Source: Corallococcus sp. CA053C
GTDB taxonomy: Bacteria > Myxococcota > Myxococcia > Myxococcales > Myxococcaceae
Length of the DNA: 64,000 bases
Assembly: GCF_003611675.1 (NCBI RefSeq)
Contig: NZ_RAWA01000002.1
Coordinates: forward strand, 30,252 to 94,251
Direction: 5' to 3'
Shown: positions 19,040 through 28,378 of the stretch, piece after piece
Position numbering within the stretch: position 1 is the first letter of the stretch
Layout of the letters: every line of letters starts with the position of its first letter
Position numbers and translations under genes: made by a program
The notes under the pieces: generated by a model
What the model saw: only the letters and a program-made list of their open reading frames with translations
Databases searched by the model: none
Told to the model about the DNA's origin: nothing

Positions 19040-19936
19040 ATGTCCGAAGCATCGCCCGAGGAGATCACCGCGCAGGTGCGCCAGCGCATCGTCGAGCTGG
19101 CCATGCAGGGCGGCTACTTCGACACCGTCCTGCGCGCGGGCAGCGAGCTGGCGCGCCTCCAGGAATACCTGCGGATGCTGGCCGGACAGGTGCCCCTGCC
19201 GCTCGCGACGCCAGGGCAGTCCCCCACCATCTTCCCGCCGCTCCCCGGCCTGGAGGAGCGGCCCTGGCGCGACCCGCCTCCTCCCGTGGCGAAGGCGCTG
19301 GAAGGCTGCCTCGCGGCGGTGCAGCGCGACCTGGCGCGGCTGGAGAACGCGGACCTGCTGCACTACGACTCCGGCATCGTCGGCACGGGCCGCTGGTCCG
19401 TGCACCCCGTGTACTTCGCGGGCGAGCGCACCGACCGCCTCTTCTGGCCTGAGCTCGCGATGGAGGAGACAGCCGCCGCCGTGCAATCGCTGGACGGCGA
19501 GTGCACCGCGTTCCCGCTGGCGGACGTGCTCTTCTCCTCGCACGCGCCGGGCACCACGCTGACGCCGCATTGCAGTTGGGATGGCTTCCGGATGCGGCTC
19601 CACCTGGGGCTCAAGATTCCGGAGGGCTGCGGCATCCGCGTGGGCACCGAGTCGCGACACTGGGAAGCAGGCCGCGTGCTCGCCTTCCACGACTCCTTCG
19701 AGCACGAGACGTGGAACCGCGGTCAGGAGCGCCGCGTGGTGCTCATCGTGGACTGCTGGCACCCGGGCCTCACGCTGGCGGAGCGCGAGGCCCTGCTGGC
19801 ACTGACGCGGAAGTTCGAGGTCCGCGCGCTGCTCGCCCAGCTGCGCGTCCCCGAAACCATGGCAGAGCCACTGCGGCTGCGCTTCGCCCAGGCGGAACAG
19901 ACAGACGCCCAGGTGCGCCGCTTCTGGCGGACGTGA
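19040..19936 (+). CDS. Aspartyl/asparaginyl beta-hydroxylase domain protein
   Basis: A 298-residue protein. The C-terminal half has the 2-oxoglutarate/Fe(II) dioxygenase double-stranded beta-helix of the Asp/Asn hydroxylase family: LTPHCSWDGFRMRLHL, GIRVG, HDSFEHETWN and an Arg (RRVVLIVD) for co-substrate binding. The two histidines that normally hold the metal are in the PHC and FEHETWN segments. The N-terminal 75 residues are helical and unassigned. The substrate is unknown; relatives hydroxylate Asp or Asn side chains of peptides or lipids. Two decoy copies of its start lie upstream in a triplicated region. Confidence 0.85.
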   Translation: MSEASPEEITAQVRQRIVELAMQGGYFDTVLRAGSELARLQEYLRMLAGQVPLPLATPGQSPTIFPPLPGLEERPWRDPPPPVAKALEGCLAAVQRDLARLENADLLHYDSGIVGTGRWSVHPVYFAGERTDRLFWPELAMEETAAAVQSLDGECTAFPLADVLFSSHAPGTTLTPHCSWDGFRMRLHLGLKIPEGCGIRVGTESRHWEAGRVLAFHDSFEHETWNRGQERRVVLIVDCWHPGLTLAEREALLALTRKFEVRALLAQLRVPETMAEPLRLRFAQAEQTDAQVRRFWRT

Positions 19937-19952
19937 GCGGGCGACCGCTGCA

Positions 19953-20681
19953 TCACGGGCCGGCCGGCCGGTACTCCTGGATCCACACCTTCTCCACCCC
20001 CCAGGTGAAGAGCATCCAGCGATAGGTGTGGCCCACGAAGCCCTCTGCTTCAATGGGCCGCGTCACCGTGACGATGCGCGTCCCGGGCTGACAGGTGCGC
20101 AGGTTCGCGATCAGCCGCTCCTTCGTCTCCGGCGTGAACGCCACCCAGTTGGTGAAGACGTGGGTGACGCCCATCAAAGGCTCGCGCGTCATGTCGCCCA
20201 CGGTGAGGGTGATGCCCGCGGGCTCGAGCCACGGCGCCACGCGCGCCACGTGATCCGGGATGAGCTCCACGCCGTGCGCCTCCGCCTTCAGCCAGCGCGC
20301 GGCGATGAGCACCCGGCCCCGCCCCGCGCCCAGGTCCACCACGCGGCTGCCCGGGCCCACGCCCGCGCGCTTCAGGAAGAGCAGCGCCGTCAGCATCGGC
20401 GTCTCGCCATAGACGAGCTCGCGGAACACCTGCCCCGTGGCCTTCAGCGCCCGGGCCATCTCGAAGGTGCGCCGCGCGCTGTAGGGCGTGCGCAGCAGGC
20501 GCTGCCACCACAGCCCCAGGTACGGCCGCAACAGCCGGGGCCGCCACAAGAGGAGCAGCACGTCGGTGAAGCGCACGATGAAGGCGATGACGGTGCCCTG
20601 GAGCTGCAACGCCACGCGCTCGAAGAACGGGAGGTCGAAGTCCTCCAGCGAGTCGTCGCGCTGCGGAGCGGGTTCCGTCAT
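19953..20681 (-). CDS. Class I SAM-dependent methyltransferase
   Basis: A 242-residue protein with a hydrophobic helix near residues 25-45, then the SAM-binding motif VVDLGAGRGRVL near 115, a motif II acidic residue in GVELIPDH, and VGDMTREP. The fold resembles DOT1-like or other class I methyltransferases attached to the membrane; the acceptor is unknown. ATG 20681 has no clear ribosome site, and the frame stays open upstream to 20768, so the start is uncertain. It is convergent with the hydroxylase gene, with 16 bp between stops. Confidence 0.8.
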   Translation of the reverse strand: MTEPAPQRDDSLEDFDLPFFERVALQLQGTVIAFIVRFTDVLLLLWRPRLLRPYLGLWWQRLLRTPYSARRTFEMARALKATGQVFRELVYGETPMLTALLFLKRAGVGPGSRVVDLGAGRGRVLIAARWLKAEAHGVELIPDHVARVAPWLEPAGITLTVGDMTREPLMGVTHVFTNWVAFTPETKERLIANLRTCQPGTRIVTVTRPIEAEGFVGHTYRWMLFTWGVEKVWIQEYRPAGP

Positions 20682-20923
20682 GCGGCGCGGAGGCTTGCCG
20701 GAATCCGGCGCCCGCGCAATGGCTCGCGTCTGGAGGGAACGCGGGCGCCTCCCGCCCGGACGCAGCACGTCCGTGCTCGCGCGGCGCCTCCACCCAATCT
20801 CCTGGAATTCATCGGGTTTCTGGCTTCACCTGGAGTTGGTGCGCACCGTGCAAAGGGAGTCAGGCACCGTGGAACACTCCCACCCCCGTGGGAGTCCAGG
20901 CCTCCACGGACCGAGGAACGCCC

Positions 20924-21955
20924 ATGTGCACCGACTTCCTGATCACCGGCACAGACTCCCGAGTCTCCACGAGCTTCGCCGTCAATGGCCGGAGCATGGA
21001 GTTTGGCAAGGACCTGAACTCCCAGCTCATGGTCCACGCTCCGGGTGAGAGCTTCCAGTCGAAGGCCCCGGACCTCAAGCCGGGCCTGGCGTGGACGTCT
21101 CGGTATGGCTTCGTCGGCCTCACCGCCCTCAGCGACGCGGTCCTCGTGGATGGCCTCAACACGCAGGGGCTCTCCGTGGGCGCGCTGTGGCTGCCGGGCG
21201 CCACCTACCCGAAGGTCACCCAGTCGTCGCAGGCCCTGGCCCTGGTGGACTTCGTGACCTGGGCGCTCGGCACCTGCGCCAGCGTGGCGGACGTGAAGAC
21301 CGCCCTCACCAACGGGAGCGTCCAGGTGTGGGAAGGCGACCTGCTCGCGAAGCTGCTGCCACTGCACTTCCCCGTCCACGACGCGGCCGGCAACAGCGTC
21401 GTCGTGGAGTTCACCGACGGGAAGCTCAACGTCTACGACAACCCCGTCGGCGTCTGCACCAACAACCCGCCCTTCCCCCAGCAGCTGGAGAACCTGGGCA
21501 ACTACGCGAACCTGTCGCCCTGGGACGCGAAGCCCACGGAGCTGGGCGCCCAGAAGTTCTCGCCCTCCGGCCACGGCAGCGGCATGCGCGGCCTGCCGGG
21601 AGACTCCACGCCCCCCGCCCGGTTCGTGCGCGCCACCTACCTCAAGCAATACGCGCAGCCCCTGTCGAGCTCCGGGGATGCCACCACCCTGGCCTTCCAC
21701 CTGCTCAACACCGTGGACATCCCGCTGGGTACCAGCCGTGGCGTCGACAAGCTCGGCAAGGACACCGTCGACTACACGCAGTGGGCCGTCGTGAAGGACC
21801 TCACCGCACTGACCCTCTCCGTGCGCTTCTACGGCAACCCGCTCGTGTACTCCGTCAACCTCAACACGCTCGACTTCAGCGGCGCCGCTGGCAAGCCGTT
21901 CCCCGTCCCGGCGTCCCCCACCAGCATCGACCTCACCGCGAAGCTCTCCAGCTAG
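20924..21955 (+). CDS. Linear amide C-N hydrolase, choloylglycine hydrolase family
   Basis: A 343-residue N-terminal nucleophile hydrolase. Translation from ATG 20924 (GAGGAA upstream) gives MCTDF, so removal of Met would expose the catalytic Cys, as in bile salt hydrolases and penicillin V acylases. Other family features are GRSMEFG, GFVGL, DGLNTQGLSVG and WAVVKDL near the C-terminus. Likely substrates in a soil predator are acyl-homoserine lactones, penicillins or other N-acyl compounds; the sequence does not decide. No signal peptide is visible. A hairpin follows the stop. Confidence 0.88.
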   Translation: MCTDFLITGTDSRVSTSFAVNGRSMEFGKDLNSQLMVHAPGESFQSKAPDLKPGLAWTSRYGFVGLTALSDAVLVDGLNTQGLSVGALWLPGATYPKVTQSSQALALVDFVTWALGTCASVADVKTALTNGSVQVWEGDLLAKLLPLHFPVHDAAGNSVVVEFTDGKLNVYDNPVGVCTNNPPFPQQLENLGNYANLSPWDAKPTELGAQKFSPSGHGSGMRGLPGDSTPPARFVRATYLKQYAQPLSSSGDATTLAFHLLNTVDIPLGTSRGVDKLGKDTVDYTQWAVVKDLTALTLSVRFYGNPLVYSVNLNTLDFSGAAGKPFPVPASPTSIDLTAKLSS

Positions 21956-21971
21956 GCGCTGACGGGCCGGG

Positions 21972-21998
21972 GGTGCTGGGAAGGCTCACCCCAGCACC
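21972..21998 (+). terminator. Terminator hairpin between convergent genes
   Basis: GGTGCTGGG at 21972-21980 pairs perfectly with CCCAGCACC at 21990-21998 over a 9-base loop, followed by TTCTTC. It lies 16 bp after the amidohydrolase stop and runs into the last codons of the SWIM protein gene on the other strand. Confidence 0.6.
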
Positions 21999-24862
21999 TT
22001 CTTCGCCAGCTTCGACAAGGCCTTGTCCCCGGACGCCGCGGGCAGGGCCATGAGGCGCGCGGCCACCTGCTTCCCGGCCACCGGGTTCTCCGCCGCGAGC
22101 TTCAGGTACACGGTCGCACGCTCCACGAAGTCTGGCCGTCCCTGCGCCGCGTCCAGGCGCGCCAGCAACTCCAGCATCAGGTCATCCGCGGGGAACTTCT
22201 CGAAGAGGCCCCGCAGCGCCTGCCGCTCCAGCGCTTCCGGGCGCACCTCCGCCAGGTTCACCGCGGGCTGGAGCAGCGCGAGTCCCAGCGTGCGCATGGC
22301 CTCCGCGACCACGCCGGGCTTCCACCCGTCCGCGAACGCCGCCAGCAGGGCCTCCGCGCCGCGCACGTCGCCCAGCATGCCCAGCGCGTACACGGCCGTC
22401 TTCGCCTCGTCGTCGTTGCCGCTCCGGCCCTGCACCAGGAGGACGAAGCGGTCGATGACGTCCGCGTCTCCCATCCGGGCCAGCGCCTGCGCCGCCTCCC
22501 TCCGCACCTCGCGCGAGGGGTCTCCGTACAGCACCTGGCGCAGCACGGGCATCGCCACCGCGCCCTGGTCCGCCAGTTGGTCCACGGCCTTCGCGCGCGC
22601 CTCCTTCGTGGACTCGGACAGCGCCGCCTGCGCCAGCGGCTGCACCTTCTCGCGGCGCTGGCGCAGCAGTTCGGCCACCGCGGCCTCGCCGGACTCCCGG
22701 GCGCGCACGTCCTCCAGCGTCTCCTTCGCGAAGAGGCGCAGCCCCGCGTCGTGGCCCTTGCGCGTCAGCGCATCCAGCTCGCGCCGCGCCAGGGAGCCGC
22801 CCATCGCGCCCAGCACGCGGATGGCCGTGCGGCGCACCATGCGGCTGTGGTGCTCGCTCAGCGCGACGCGCACGGTGTCCAGGGCGGCCTCTCCGCGCGT
22901 CGCCACTGCCCGCGCCACGAAGGCGCTCGCGGCCCCGTCGCTCCACGTCGGGTAGTAGTCCCGCATCAGCGTGTCCACGCCCAGGCTGGCGTAGTAGCGA
23001 GCCGCGTGCGCCGCCGCCTCGTAGCGCGTCAGCTCGCCGCGCGCCCGGCGCACCATCGCCTCCCCCGGCGTCAGCGCCACCTCCGGTCGCTGCACGTGGA
23101 TGCTCGGGTGCGTGGGAACGGCCTCCAGGCCGGAGGTCTCCACCTGCACCGCGCCCGACAGCCGCACCAGCGCGATGCCCAGCACCTGGTACACCTTGAT
23201 GAAGTCGTCCAGCCGCTCAATCGGATCCGGCCGCTGCGCGAGCGCCTCCAGCAGCGCCCCCGGCTTCTCCAGCCCCAGCTCCCGGAGCCGCGCCACCAGC
23301 GGCTCCACCGCCCGCGTCCCCACCGCAGCGAGGCCGCTGGCGAACGCGTCCGCCAGTTCGTCCCGCACCTCCGCCAACGCGATGGCCGCGCGCGAAGCTC
23401 CCGCCGACCGCGCCGCCTCCGCCCACCCGCTGCGGGGCAGCGCGCTCGGAGTCGCGGGGGGCCGGACCCGTCCTCGCCGCCGGGGTGACACGGGCACGTC
23501 CTCCGCCCGCCCCAGCGCGCGCAGGTCCAGCCCTTCCGGCGACTCCACCACCACGGCCGACGGGAACAGCGTGGGCAGCGCCGCCTCCAGCCCCACGTCA
23601 CCCAGCACCGCCAGCAGCTTCGTGCCCTCCAGGGCCGCCGCCAGCGGCTCCTCCAGTGACGCATCCGCGGGCAGGAAGAGCGCCCGGCCCGCGCGGTCCA
23701 CGAACTGCGAGCGGGCACCGCTGGCCAGCAATGAATCCACCCGCACCGCGACCGGCAGCAGGTCCGGCGCGAACACGTCCTTGCGGTGCTCCTGGAAAGC
23801 AGCCATCGCCGCGCTCACGTCCGGCAGCGCCACCTCCAGCAGCCGCTCCAGCGGCGCCCGGTCCACCGGCGTTCCGCCCGTCCACTCCTCCAGGTCCAAC
23901 CGGTGCGGCGCGAAGCCCGGGTACTGCCCGCCCTGCGCCCCCTGGAGCACGTAGCCCGCGTGGCTCTTCTTGGGCGCCACCGTCTTCAGCATCGCGGGGA
24001 GGATCTGCTTCTCGCTGTAGTGCCCGCCCGACACCAGGTCCACGAAGCGACTCTCGCGGATGAGGAACCTGTCTGGCGTCACGCGCGAGGAGAACGCGTA
24101 CTCCACCAGCGTCAGCCCCGTCACCGGCTTGCGGTCCTTCTTCGTCCACGTCTTGCCGATCAGCTCCTCGACGTGGCGGTCCTCCAGCGCCTCGCCGCCC
24201 AGGTGCTTCTCCACCTTGCGCGCCGTGAGCAGCATGTCCGCCACCAGGTCCGTGAACACCGGCGGCTCGAACGTCCCCGTGCGCGCCACCGCCGCGTCCA
24301 GCAGGCCCGCCAGCTCCACCGCCCGCGCCGACAGCCGCCGCAGCCCGTTGGCCCGGAGCGCTTCGCCCAACGCACGCACCTGCTCGGGCCGCTCCGCTCC
24401 CAACGACGCCACGCCCGACAGGCCCAGCTCCCGCACCAGCGTGGACACCTGCGCCACGCCGGCCTTCATCAGCTCGCCCGTCTCCGCCTTGCCCTTCTTC
24501 ACGCTCTTCTTCGTGCCGGTACCACCCGGTGCCACCGGGGCGGACTCCGCCGTCACGAAGGCCTGGGGCGCCCGGGCCCACGCCACCAGCAGCGCCGCCG
24601 CGTGCTTGCAGTACGGGCGCGAGCGCGCCGCCATGCACGAGCACCGCCCCTTCACATCCGAGCGCGCCTCGCCGAACACCAGCGAGACCTTGTACGGCGT
24701 CGCTCCCGAACCCGCCGCGTCCGCGAACAGCCGGTTCTCGTAGCGGGACAGGTTGGCCAGCTGCTTGCCGTCGAACAGCGCCGCGCCCTTGGCCAGCTCC
24801 GCCTTGTCGCTGATGATCTCCGTCAGCGCTCCCATCCCGATGATGGGCCGTACGTCAGCCAT
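21986..24862 (-). CDS. SWIM zinc-finger protein with HEAT-type repeats (YehQ-like)
   Basis: A 958-residue protein. A SWIM zinc finger, CxCx8CxH, is visible at residues 74-87 (CSC, then CKH). A Lys-rich linker follows, then a long middle region, and from about residue 600 HEAT-like alpha-helical repeats (ALARMGDADVIDRF, AVYALGMLGDVRGA). SWIM domains bind DNA or proteins; the HEAT array suggests a scaffold. ATG 24862 overlaps the VWA gene stop by 8 bp (ATGGCTGA). It is the last gene of a four-gene operon (MoxR ATPase, DUF5682, VWA, SWIM) with the domain set of the uncharacterised E. coli yehLMPQ genes. Confidence 0.85.
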   Translation of the reverse strand: MADVRPIIGMGALTEIISDKAELAKGAALFDGKQLANLSRYENRLFADAAGSGATPYKVSLVFGEARSDVKGRCSCMAARSRPYCKHAAALLVAWARAPQAFVTAESAPVAPGGTGTKKSVKKGKAETGELMKAGVAQVSTLVRELGLSGVASLGAERPEQVRALGEALRANGLRRLSARAVELAGLLDAAVARTGTFEPPVFTDLVADMLLTARKVEKHLGGEALEDRHVEELIGKTWTKKDRKPVTGLTLVEYAFSSRVTPDRFLIRESRFVDLVSGGHYSEKQILPAMLKTVAPKKSHAGYVLQGAQGGQYPGFAPHRLDLEEWTGGTPVDRAPLERLLEVALPDVSAAMAAFQEHRKDVFAPDLLPVAVRVDSLLASGARSQFVDRAGRALFLPADASLEEPLAAALEGTKLLAVLGDVGLEAALPTLFPSAVVVESPEGLDLRALGRAEDVPVSPRRRGRVRPPATPSALPRSGWAEAARSAGASRAAIALAEVRDELADAFASGLAAVGTRAVEPLVARLRELGLEKPGALLEALAQRPDPIERLDDFIKVYQVLGIALVRLSGAVQVETSGLEAVPTHPSIHVQRPEVALTPGEAMVRRARGELTRYEAAAHAARYYASLGVDTLMRDYYPTWSDGAASAFVARAVATRGEAALDTVRVALSEHHSRMVRRTAIRVLGAMGGSLARRELDALTRKGHDAGLRLFAKETLEDVRARESGEAAVAELLRQRREKVQPLAQAALSESTKEARAKAVDQLADQGAVAMPVLRQVLYGDPSREVRREAAQALARMGDADVIDRFVLLVQGRSGNDDEAKTAVYALGMLGDVRGAEALLAAFADGWKPGVVAEAMRTLGLALLQPAVNLAEVRPEALERQALRGLFEKFPADDLMLELLARLDAAQGRPDFVERATVYLKLAAENPVAGKQVAARLMALPAASGDKALSKLAKKVLG

Positions 24863-26069
24863 GACGGTTCCCCTTCTCACTCGACGCAAGCAGCGGCGTC
24901 AGGTCCTGGTTGCGCATCACCCGCTCCACCACATCCACCAGCTTCCGGGGCGTGCACCCGAAGCACGGGATCCCCAGCGCGGTGAGCTGCTCCGCCATCG
25001 CATGGTCATACGAGGGCCGGCCGCTGTCCGACAGCGCCAGCAGACACAGCACCTTCGAGCGTGAGTCCACCAACTGCCGCAGCCTCGCCACCAGCTCCTC
25101 GGCGTTGCCGCCCTCGTACAGGTCGGTGATGAGGATGAAGAGCGTCTTCTCCGGCCGGCGCACGTAGTGCTCCTGCGCGTACGCCACCGCCCGGTTGATG
25201 TCCGTGCCGCCACCCAGCTGCGCGGAGAACAGCACCTCCACGGGGTCGGACAGCATGGGCGTCATGTCCGCGATCTCCGTGTCGAAGAGGACGAGGCTGG
25301 TCCGCAACACGTCCAGCGACGCGAAGATGGCCGCCATCACGGAGCTGTACACCACGCTCTCCGCCATGGACCCGGACTGGTCCACCACCAGCGTCACGTC
25401 CCATTCGTGGTGCCGCCGCTGGTTGGGCCAGAAGTAGAAGCGCTCCGGGATGAGCCGCTTGCGCTCCGAATCCCAGCCCTTCAGGTTCGCGCGGATGGTG
25501 CGCCGCCAGTCGATGTTCCTCGCGATGGGGATGGGGCTCGTCCGGTCCCGCCTCAGCGCCCCGAGCACCGCCGTCCGCAGCGGCGACTCCAGCTTCTTGC
25601 GCAGGTCGTCCACCACCTCGCGGATGATGCCGCGCGCCAGGTCCTTCGCCTGGTCCGGGATGAGCCCGCGCGCGCTCACCAGCGTCGTCACCAGCTCCAC
25701 GTTCTTGTCCAGGAACGGCAGGGTCTCCGGCTCGAAGAGCAGCTGCGTGAGCCCCTTGCGCTCGATGGCGTCCTTCTGCACCAGCGCGATGACGTCGTCC
25801 TGGAAGAAGTCGCGCAGCGCCCCCAGCCACTTGGGCAGGTACGGCTTGGAGCCGCCCCGGCCCGCGGAGCGCTCGCCGTAGACGAAGGAGAGCGTGTCAT
25901 CCAGCTCCTCCAGGTCGCCGTCGCCCAGGCCCACCGTGTCCGCGCCCGCCCTCAGCGCGCCCAGCGACGGACAGGAGCCCGTCTTCTCCGCCTCCGGGCC
26001 CAGCGCCAGGCGCCAGCGCAGCAACGCATCGCGGTCCTTCGGTTCCAGGTCCTTGGGGTCCACGCTCAT
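24855..26069 (-). CDS. VWA domain protein (YehP/CoxE-like)
   Basis: A 404-residue protein with a helical N-terminal half and a C-terminal von Willebrand A domain. The metal-ion-dependent adhesion site is intact: DQSGS at 230-234, Thr in GGGTDI near 279 and Asp in ITDLYEGG near 305. No signal or membrane segment is seen, so it is cytoplasmic. VWA proteins of this kind pair with MoxR AAA+ ATPases, which remodel a target through the VWA partner. Its ATG overlaps the stop of the DUF5682 gene as ATGA, and its own end overlaps the SWIM gene start. Confidence 0.88.
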   Translation of the reverse strand: MSVDPKDLEPKDRDALLRWRLALGPEAEKTGSCPSLGALRAGADTVGLGDGDLEELDDTLSFVYGERSAGRGGSKPYLPKWLGALRDFFQDDVIALVQKDAIERKGLTQLLFEPETLPFLDKNVELVTTLVSARGLIPDQAKDLARGIIREVVDDLRKKLESPLRTAVLGALRRDRTSPIPIARNIDWRRTIRANLKGWDSERKRLIPERFYFWPNQRRHHEWDVTLVVDQSGSMAESVVYSSVMAAIFASLDVLRTSLVLFDTEIADMTPMLSDPVEVLFSAQLGGGTDINRAVAYAQEHYVRRPEKTLFILITDLYEGGNAEELVARLRQLVDSRSKVLCLLALSDSGRPSYDHAMAEQLTALGIPCFGCTPRKLVDVVERVMRNQDLTPLLASSEKGNRHG

Positions 26070-28378
26070 AGCAGGTCGTCCAGGTCATCGAGCGCCTTGC
26101 CCAGCTCCGCGCTCATGTCCTTCAACGTCTCCTTGTCCTTCTCTTCCAGCACGGCCTTCACCGCGCGGCCCTTGTCCTTCAAGTGCCGCACGCCCATCAC
26201 GTTCTCCATCAGGTAGCGCCGCTCCGTGGCGCCCAGCGTGCCCAGCGCACGCCTCAGCACCGGGAGCGTCTGCCGGAAGCGCTCCGGCTCCACGCCGCAC
26301 AGGAACGCATCCAGCGCCTTCACCACCTCGCGGCTCTTCACCAGCACCAGCGCGTTCACCTGGAGGAAGCCCTCCAGGTACGCCGCCGCATCCGCCGGCT
26401 CCACCGCCAGCGACAGCCGCCGCCCCACCTCCAGCGCCACGTCCGACTCCGGCAGCTCCCGCGCCAGGTACAGCAGGCCCGTCGCGAGCCCCGCCGTCGC
26501 CGGGTGCACCACATGGCTCTCCATCAGCGCGCGCGCCTCCGCAAGCCATCCCGCCTTGTCCGCGCGCGGCTGGGACAGCGCCACCTCGTGCAGCGTGCGC
26601 AGCGCCTCCAGCACCTTGGGCACCGCCTCCGGTGCGCACGCGCTGGCCTCGCGCACGCGCAAGAGCGCCCGCCCGAAGGTCTTCTCTCCCAGCGACGCCA
26701 CCGCCTCGTCCCCCACGGCCGAGTGCGCGCGCGAGGTGCCGTACGCCATCAGCCCCGACAGCGACCGGGCCGCCGACGCCAGCGAGGGCAGGTCCGCGTC
26801 CGTGGCCGCGTGCACGTCACAGGCCCGGAGCGCCGAGGCCACCGTCTGGGGACAGCCGGTGATGACGGACTCCAGCAGCACGTCCGCCGCCTCCGCCGTC
26901 GTCTTCGCCAGCGTCAGCCGCTCCTGGAGCACGCGCGTCGTCACGCCCTCCAGCGAGTCGCCGAGGACGATCTTCTCCACCAGCGCCACGTCCGTGGACG
27001 GCGTCCACTGCGCCTGCCAGGACTCACGCACCCGCGTGAGCGCCGCGTAGCCCCCGGCCTCGGTGGCCGCCTGCGCGCGCGAGCCCGTGCCCGACAGCGT
27101 CGCGTACGGGACGCCCGCCACACGCAGCCGGTGGAGGAACACGGACGAGCCCACCTCCACCTCGTTGTTGAGCCGCAGCGCGAACGTCTCCGCGCTGTCC
27201 GTGCGCGGCAGCCGCCGCTCGCCCACCTCGCGCCAGAACTCCGCCTGGAGCGAGTTCTGCCCGATGCGGCTCGCCACCTGCCCCACCTGGTGGCCGATGA
27301 CGCTCTTCCACAGGAAGTCGTCCACGTGCGTCGCGTCGCCCCGGCACAGCGTGGCCACCGTCGCCTCGCGCAGCTCATCCAGACCCGGCGCGCTCTTCTC
27401 GCGCAGGTCCGACAGCATCACCGCCAGCCGGTACGCCTCCAGCACGTCCGACAGCGACGCGGAGAAGCCGCGCATCCGCAGGTGGCTCGCGAAGTCCAGC
27501 AGCACCTCCAGCGTGGCGCGCCGGAAGTCGCAGTGGGCCTCGTGGGCCTTCTGGTAGAAGTGCGGCGCCCGGTTGCCCGCGCCGTACCCCAATTGCTCCG
27601 CGAGCCGGGGGAAGCTGAACGGAATCACCGTCACCGCGCACGGCACGCCCGGGGGCAGCTTCGCCTCCAGCGCGGGCTCCACGTCCCCGGCCACGAAGGC
27701 CGCGATGTGCGCCGCGCCCGCCACCACCGCCACCTTCTCCGGGGCCACGCCGCCCGCCACCACCTCCAGCACCTTGCGCGCCATGAAGGCGTCCCGCTGG
27801 CGGTGGTACCCCTGCCGGGGCCCGGCATTGATCACCTCCGCCCACGCCAGCAGCACCGGGCGGAACTGCTCGGGGCTCCAGTCCGGCGCCTCGAAGGCCG
27901 CCTCCCAGAACTCCTCGAACGAGCGGTAGCCCTGCGAGCGCGCGAAGGCGTCCGTCAGCGGCACCGCATCTTCAGAGACGGAGACAGGAGCACCCTCTGC
28001 CGCGACTTCGGCCTCGATTCCCAGCCCGGGTGCGTCGCGGTCCACCGCGAGGCTCACGCCCACCGGGATGTCGATGAACTCCACGCGCGCGCCATTCGCA
28101 CGGGCCCAGCGCAGGGCCTGGTACTCCGGCGAATAGGCCGCGAAGGGCCACAGCGAGGACGCCGGGGTGCCGTCCGTGCGGTAGCCCAGGATGGCCACGG
28201 GGGGCCGCGTCTGCGCGTCGCACAGCACGTCCACCATCCCCGTGGCATCGCACGGGCCTTCCACGAGGACGACCTCGGGCTTCACCTTCTCCAACCAGCG
28301 CTGGAGCACGGCGGTGGTGCGCGGCGAGTGGTGACGCACCGGGAAGTGCCGCACCCGGGAGAGCAGGGCGAAGTCCAT
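26066..28378 (-). CDS. DUF5682 family protein (YehM-like)
   Basis: A 770-residue cytoplasmic protein that begins MDFALLSRVRHFPVRHHSPR, typical of DUF5682. The N-terminal 260 residues resemble a TraB/ChaN-like alpha/beta domain (VVLVEGPCDATG, and VVAGAAHIAAF with a conserved His); the rest is mainly helical. Biochemistry is unknown. The gene is coupled to both neighbours: its ATG shares one base with the MoxR stop (TGATG at 28380-28376), and its TGA overlaps the VWA start. In other bacteria DUF5682 genes occur with MoxR and VWA partners; it may be the client or effector of the ATPase. Confidence 0.85.
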   Translation of the reverse strand: MDFALLSRVRHFPVRHHSPRTTAVLQRWLEKVKPEVVLVEGPCDATGMVDVLCDAQTRPPVAILGYRTDGTPASSLWPFAAYSPEYQALRWARANGARVEFIDIPVGVSLAVDRDAPGLGIEAEVAAEGAPVSVSEDAVPLTDAFARSQGYRSFEEFWEAAFEAPDWSPEQFRPVLLAWAEVINAGPRQGYHRQRDAFMARKVLEVVAGGVAPEKVAVVAGAAHIAAFVAGDVEPALEAKLPPGVPCAVTVIPFSFPRLAEQLGYGAGNRAPHFYQKAHEAHCDFRRATLEVLLDFASHLRMRGFSASLSDVLEAYRLAVMLSDLREKSAPGLDELREATVATLCRGDATHVDDFLWKSVIGHQVGQVASRIGQNSLQAEFWREVGERRLPRTDSAETFALRLNNEVEVGSSVFLHRLRVAGVPYATLSGTGSRAQAATEAGGYAALTRVRESWQAQWTPSTDVALVEKIVLGDSLEGVTTRVLQERLTLAKTTAEAADVLLESVITGCPQTVASALRACDVHAATDADLPSLASAARSLSGLMAYGTSRAHSAVGDEAVASLGEKTFGRALLRVREASACAPEAVPKVLEALRTLHEVALSQPRADKAGWLAEARALMESHVVHPATAGLATGLLYLARELPESDVALEVGRRLSLAVEPADAAAYLEGFLQVNALVLVKSREVVKALDAFLCGVEPERFRQTLPVLRRALGTLGATERRYLMENVMGVRHLKDKGRAVKAVLEEKDKETLKDMSAELGKALDDLDDLL

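Larger units (their letters stand above)
18771..19063 (+). repeat. Three tandem imperfect copies (about 95 bp) of the peptidase-hydroxylase junction
   Basis: Units start at 18771, 18865 and 18961, each with CCTGACGCGCTGAC. Each continues through ACCTGGACG and CGATGGC-like blocks to CAAGGAGAGGCCATGTCCGA, a strong ribosome site plus start codon. So each unit holds the last codons of the upstream peptidase, the spacer, and the first codons of the downstream hydroxylase. The copies differ at many positions, so the duplication is not recent. Confidence 0.85.
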
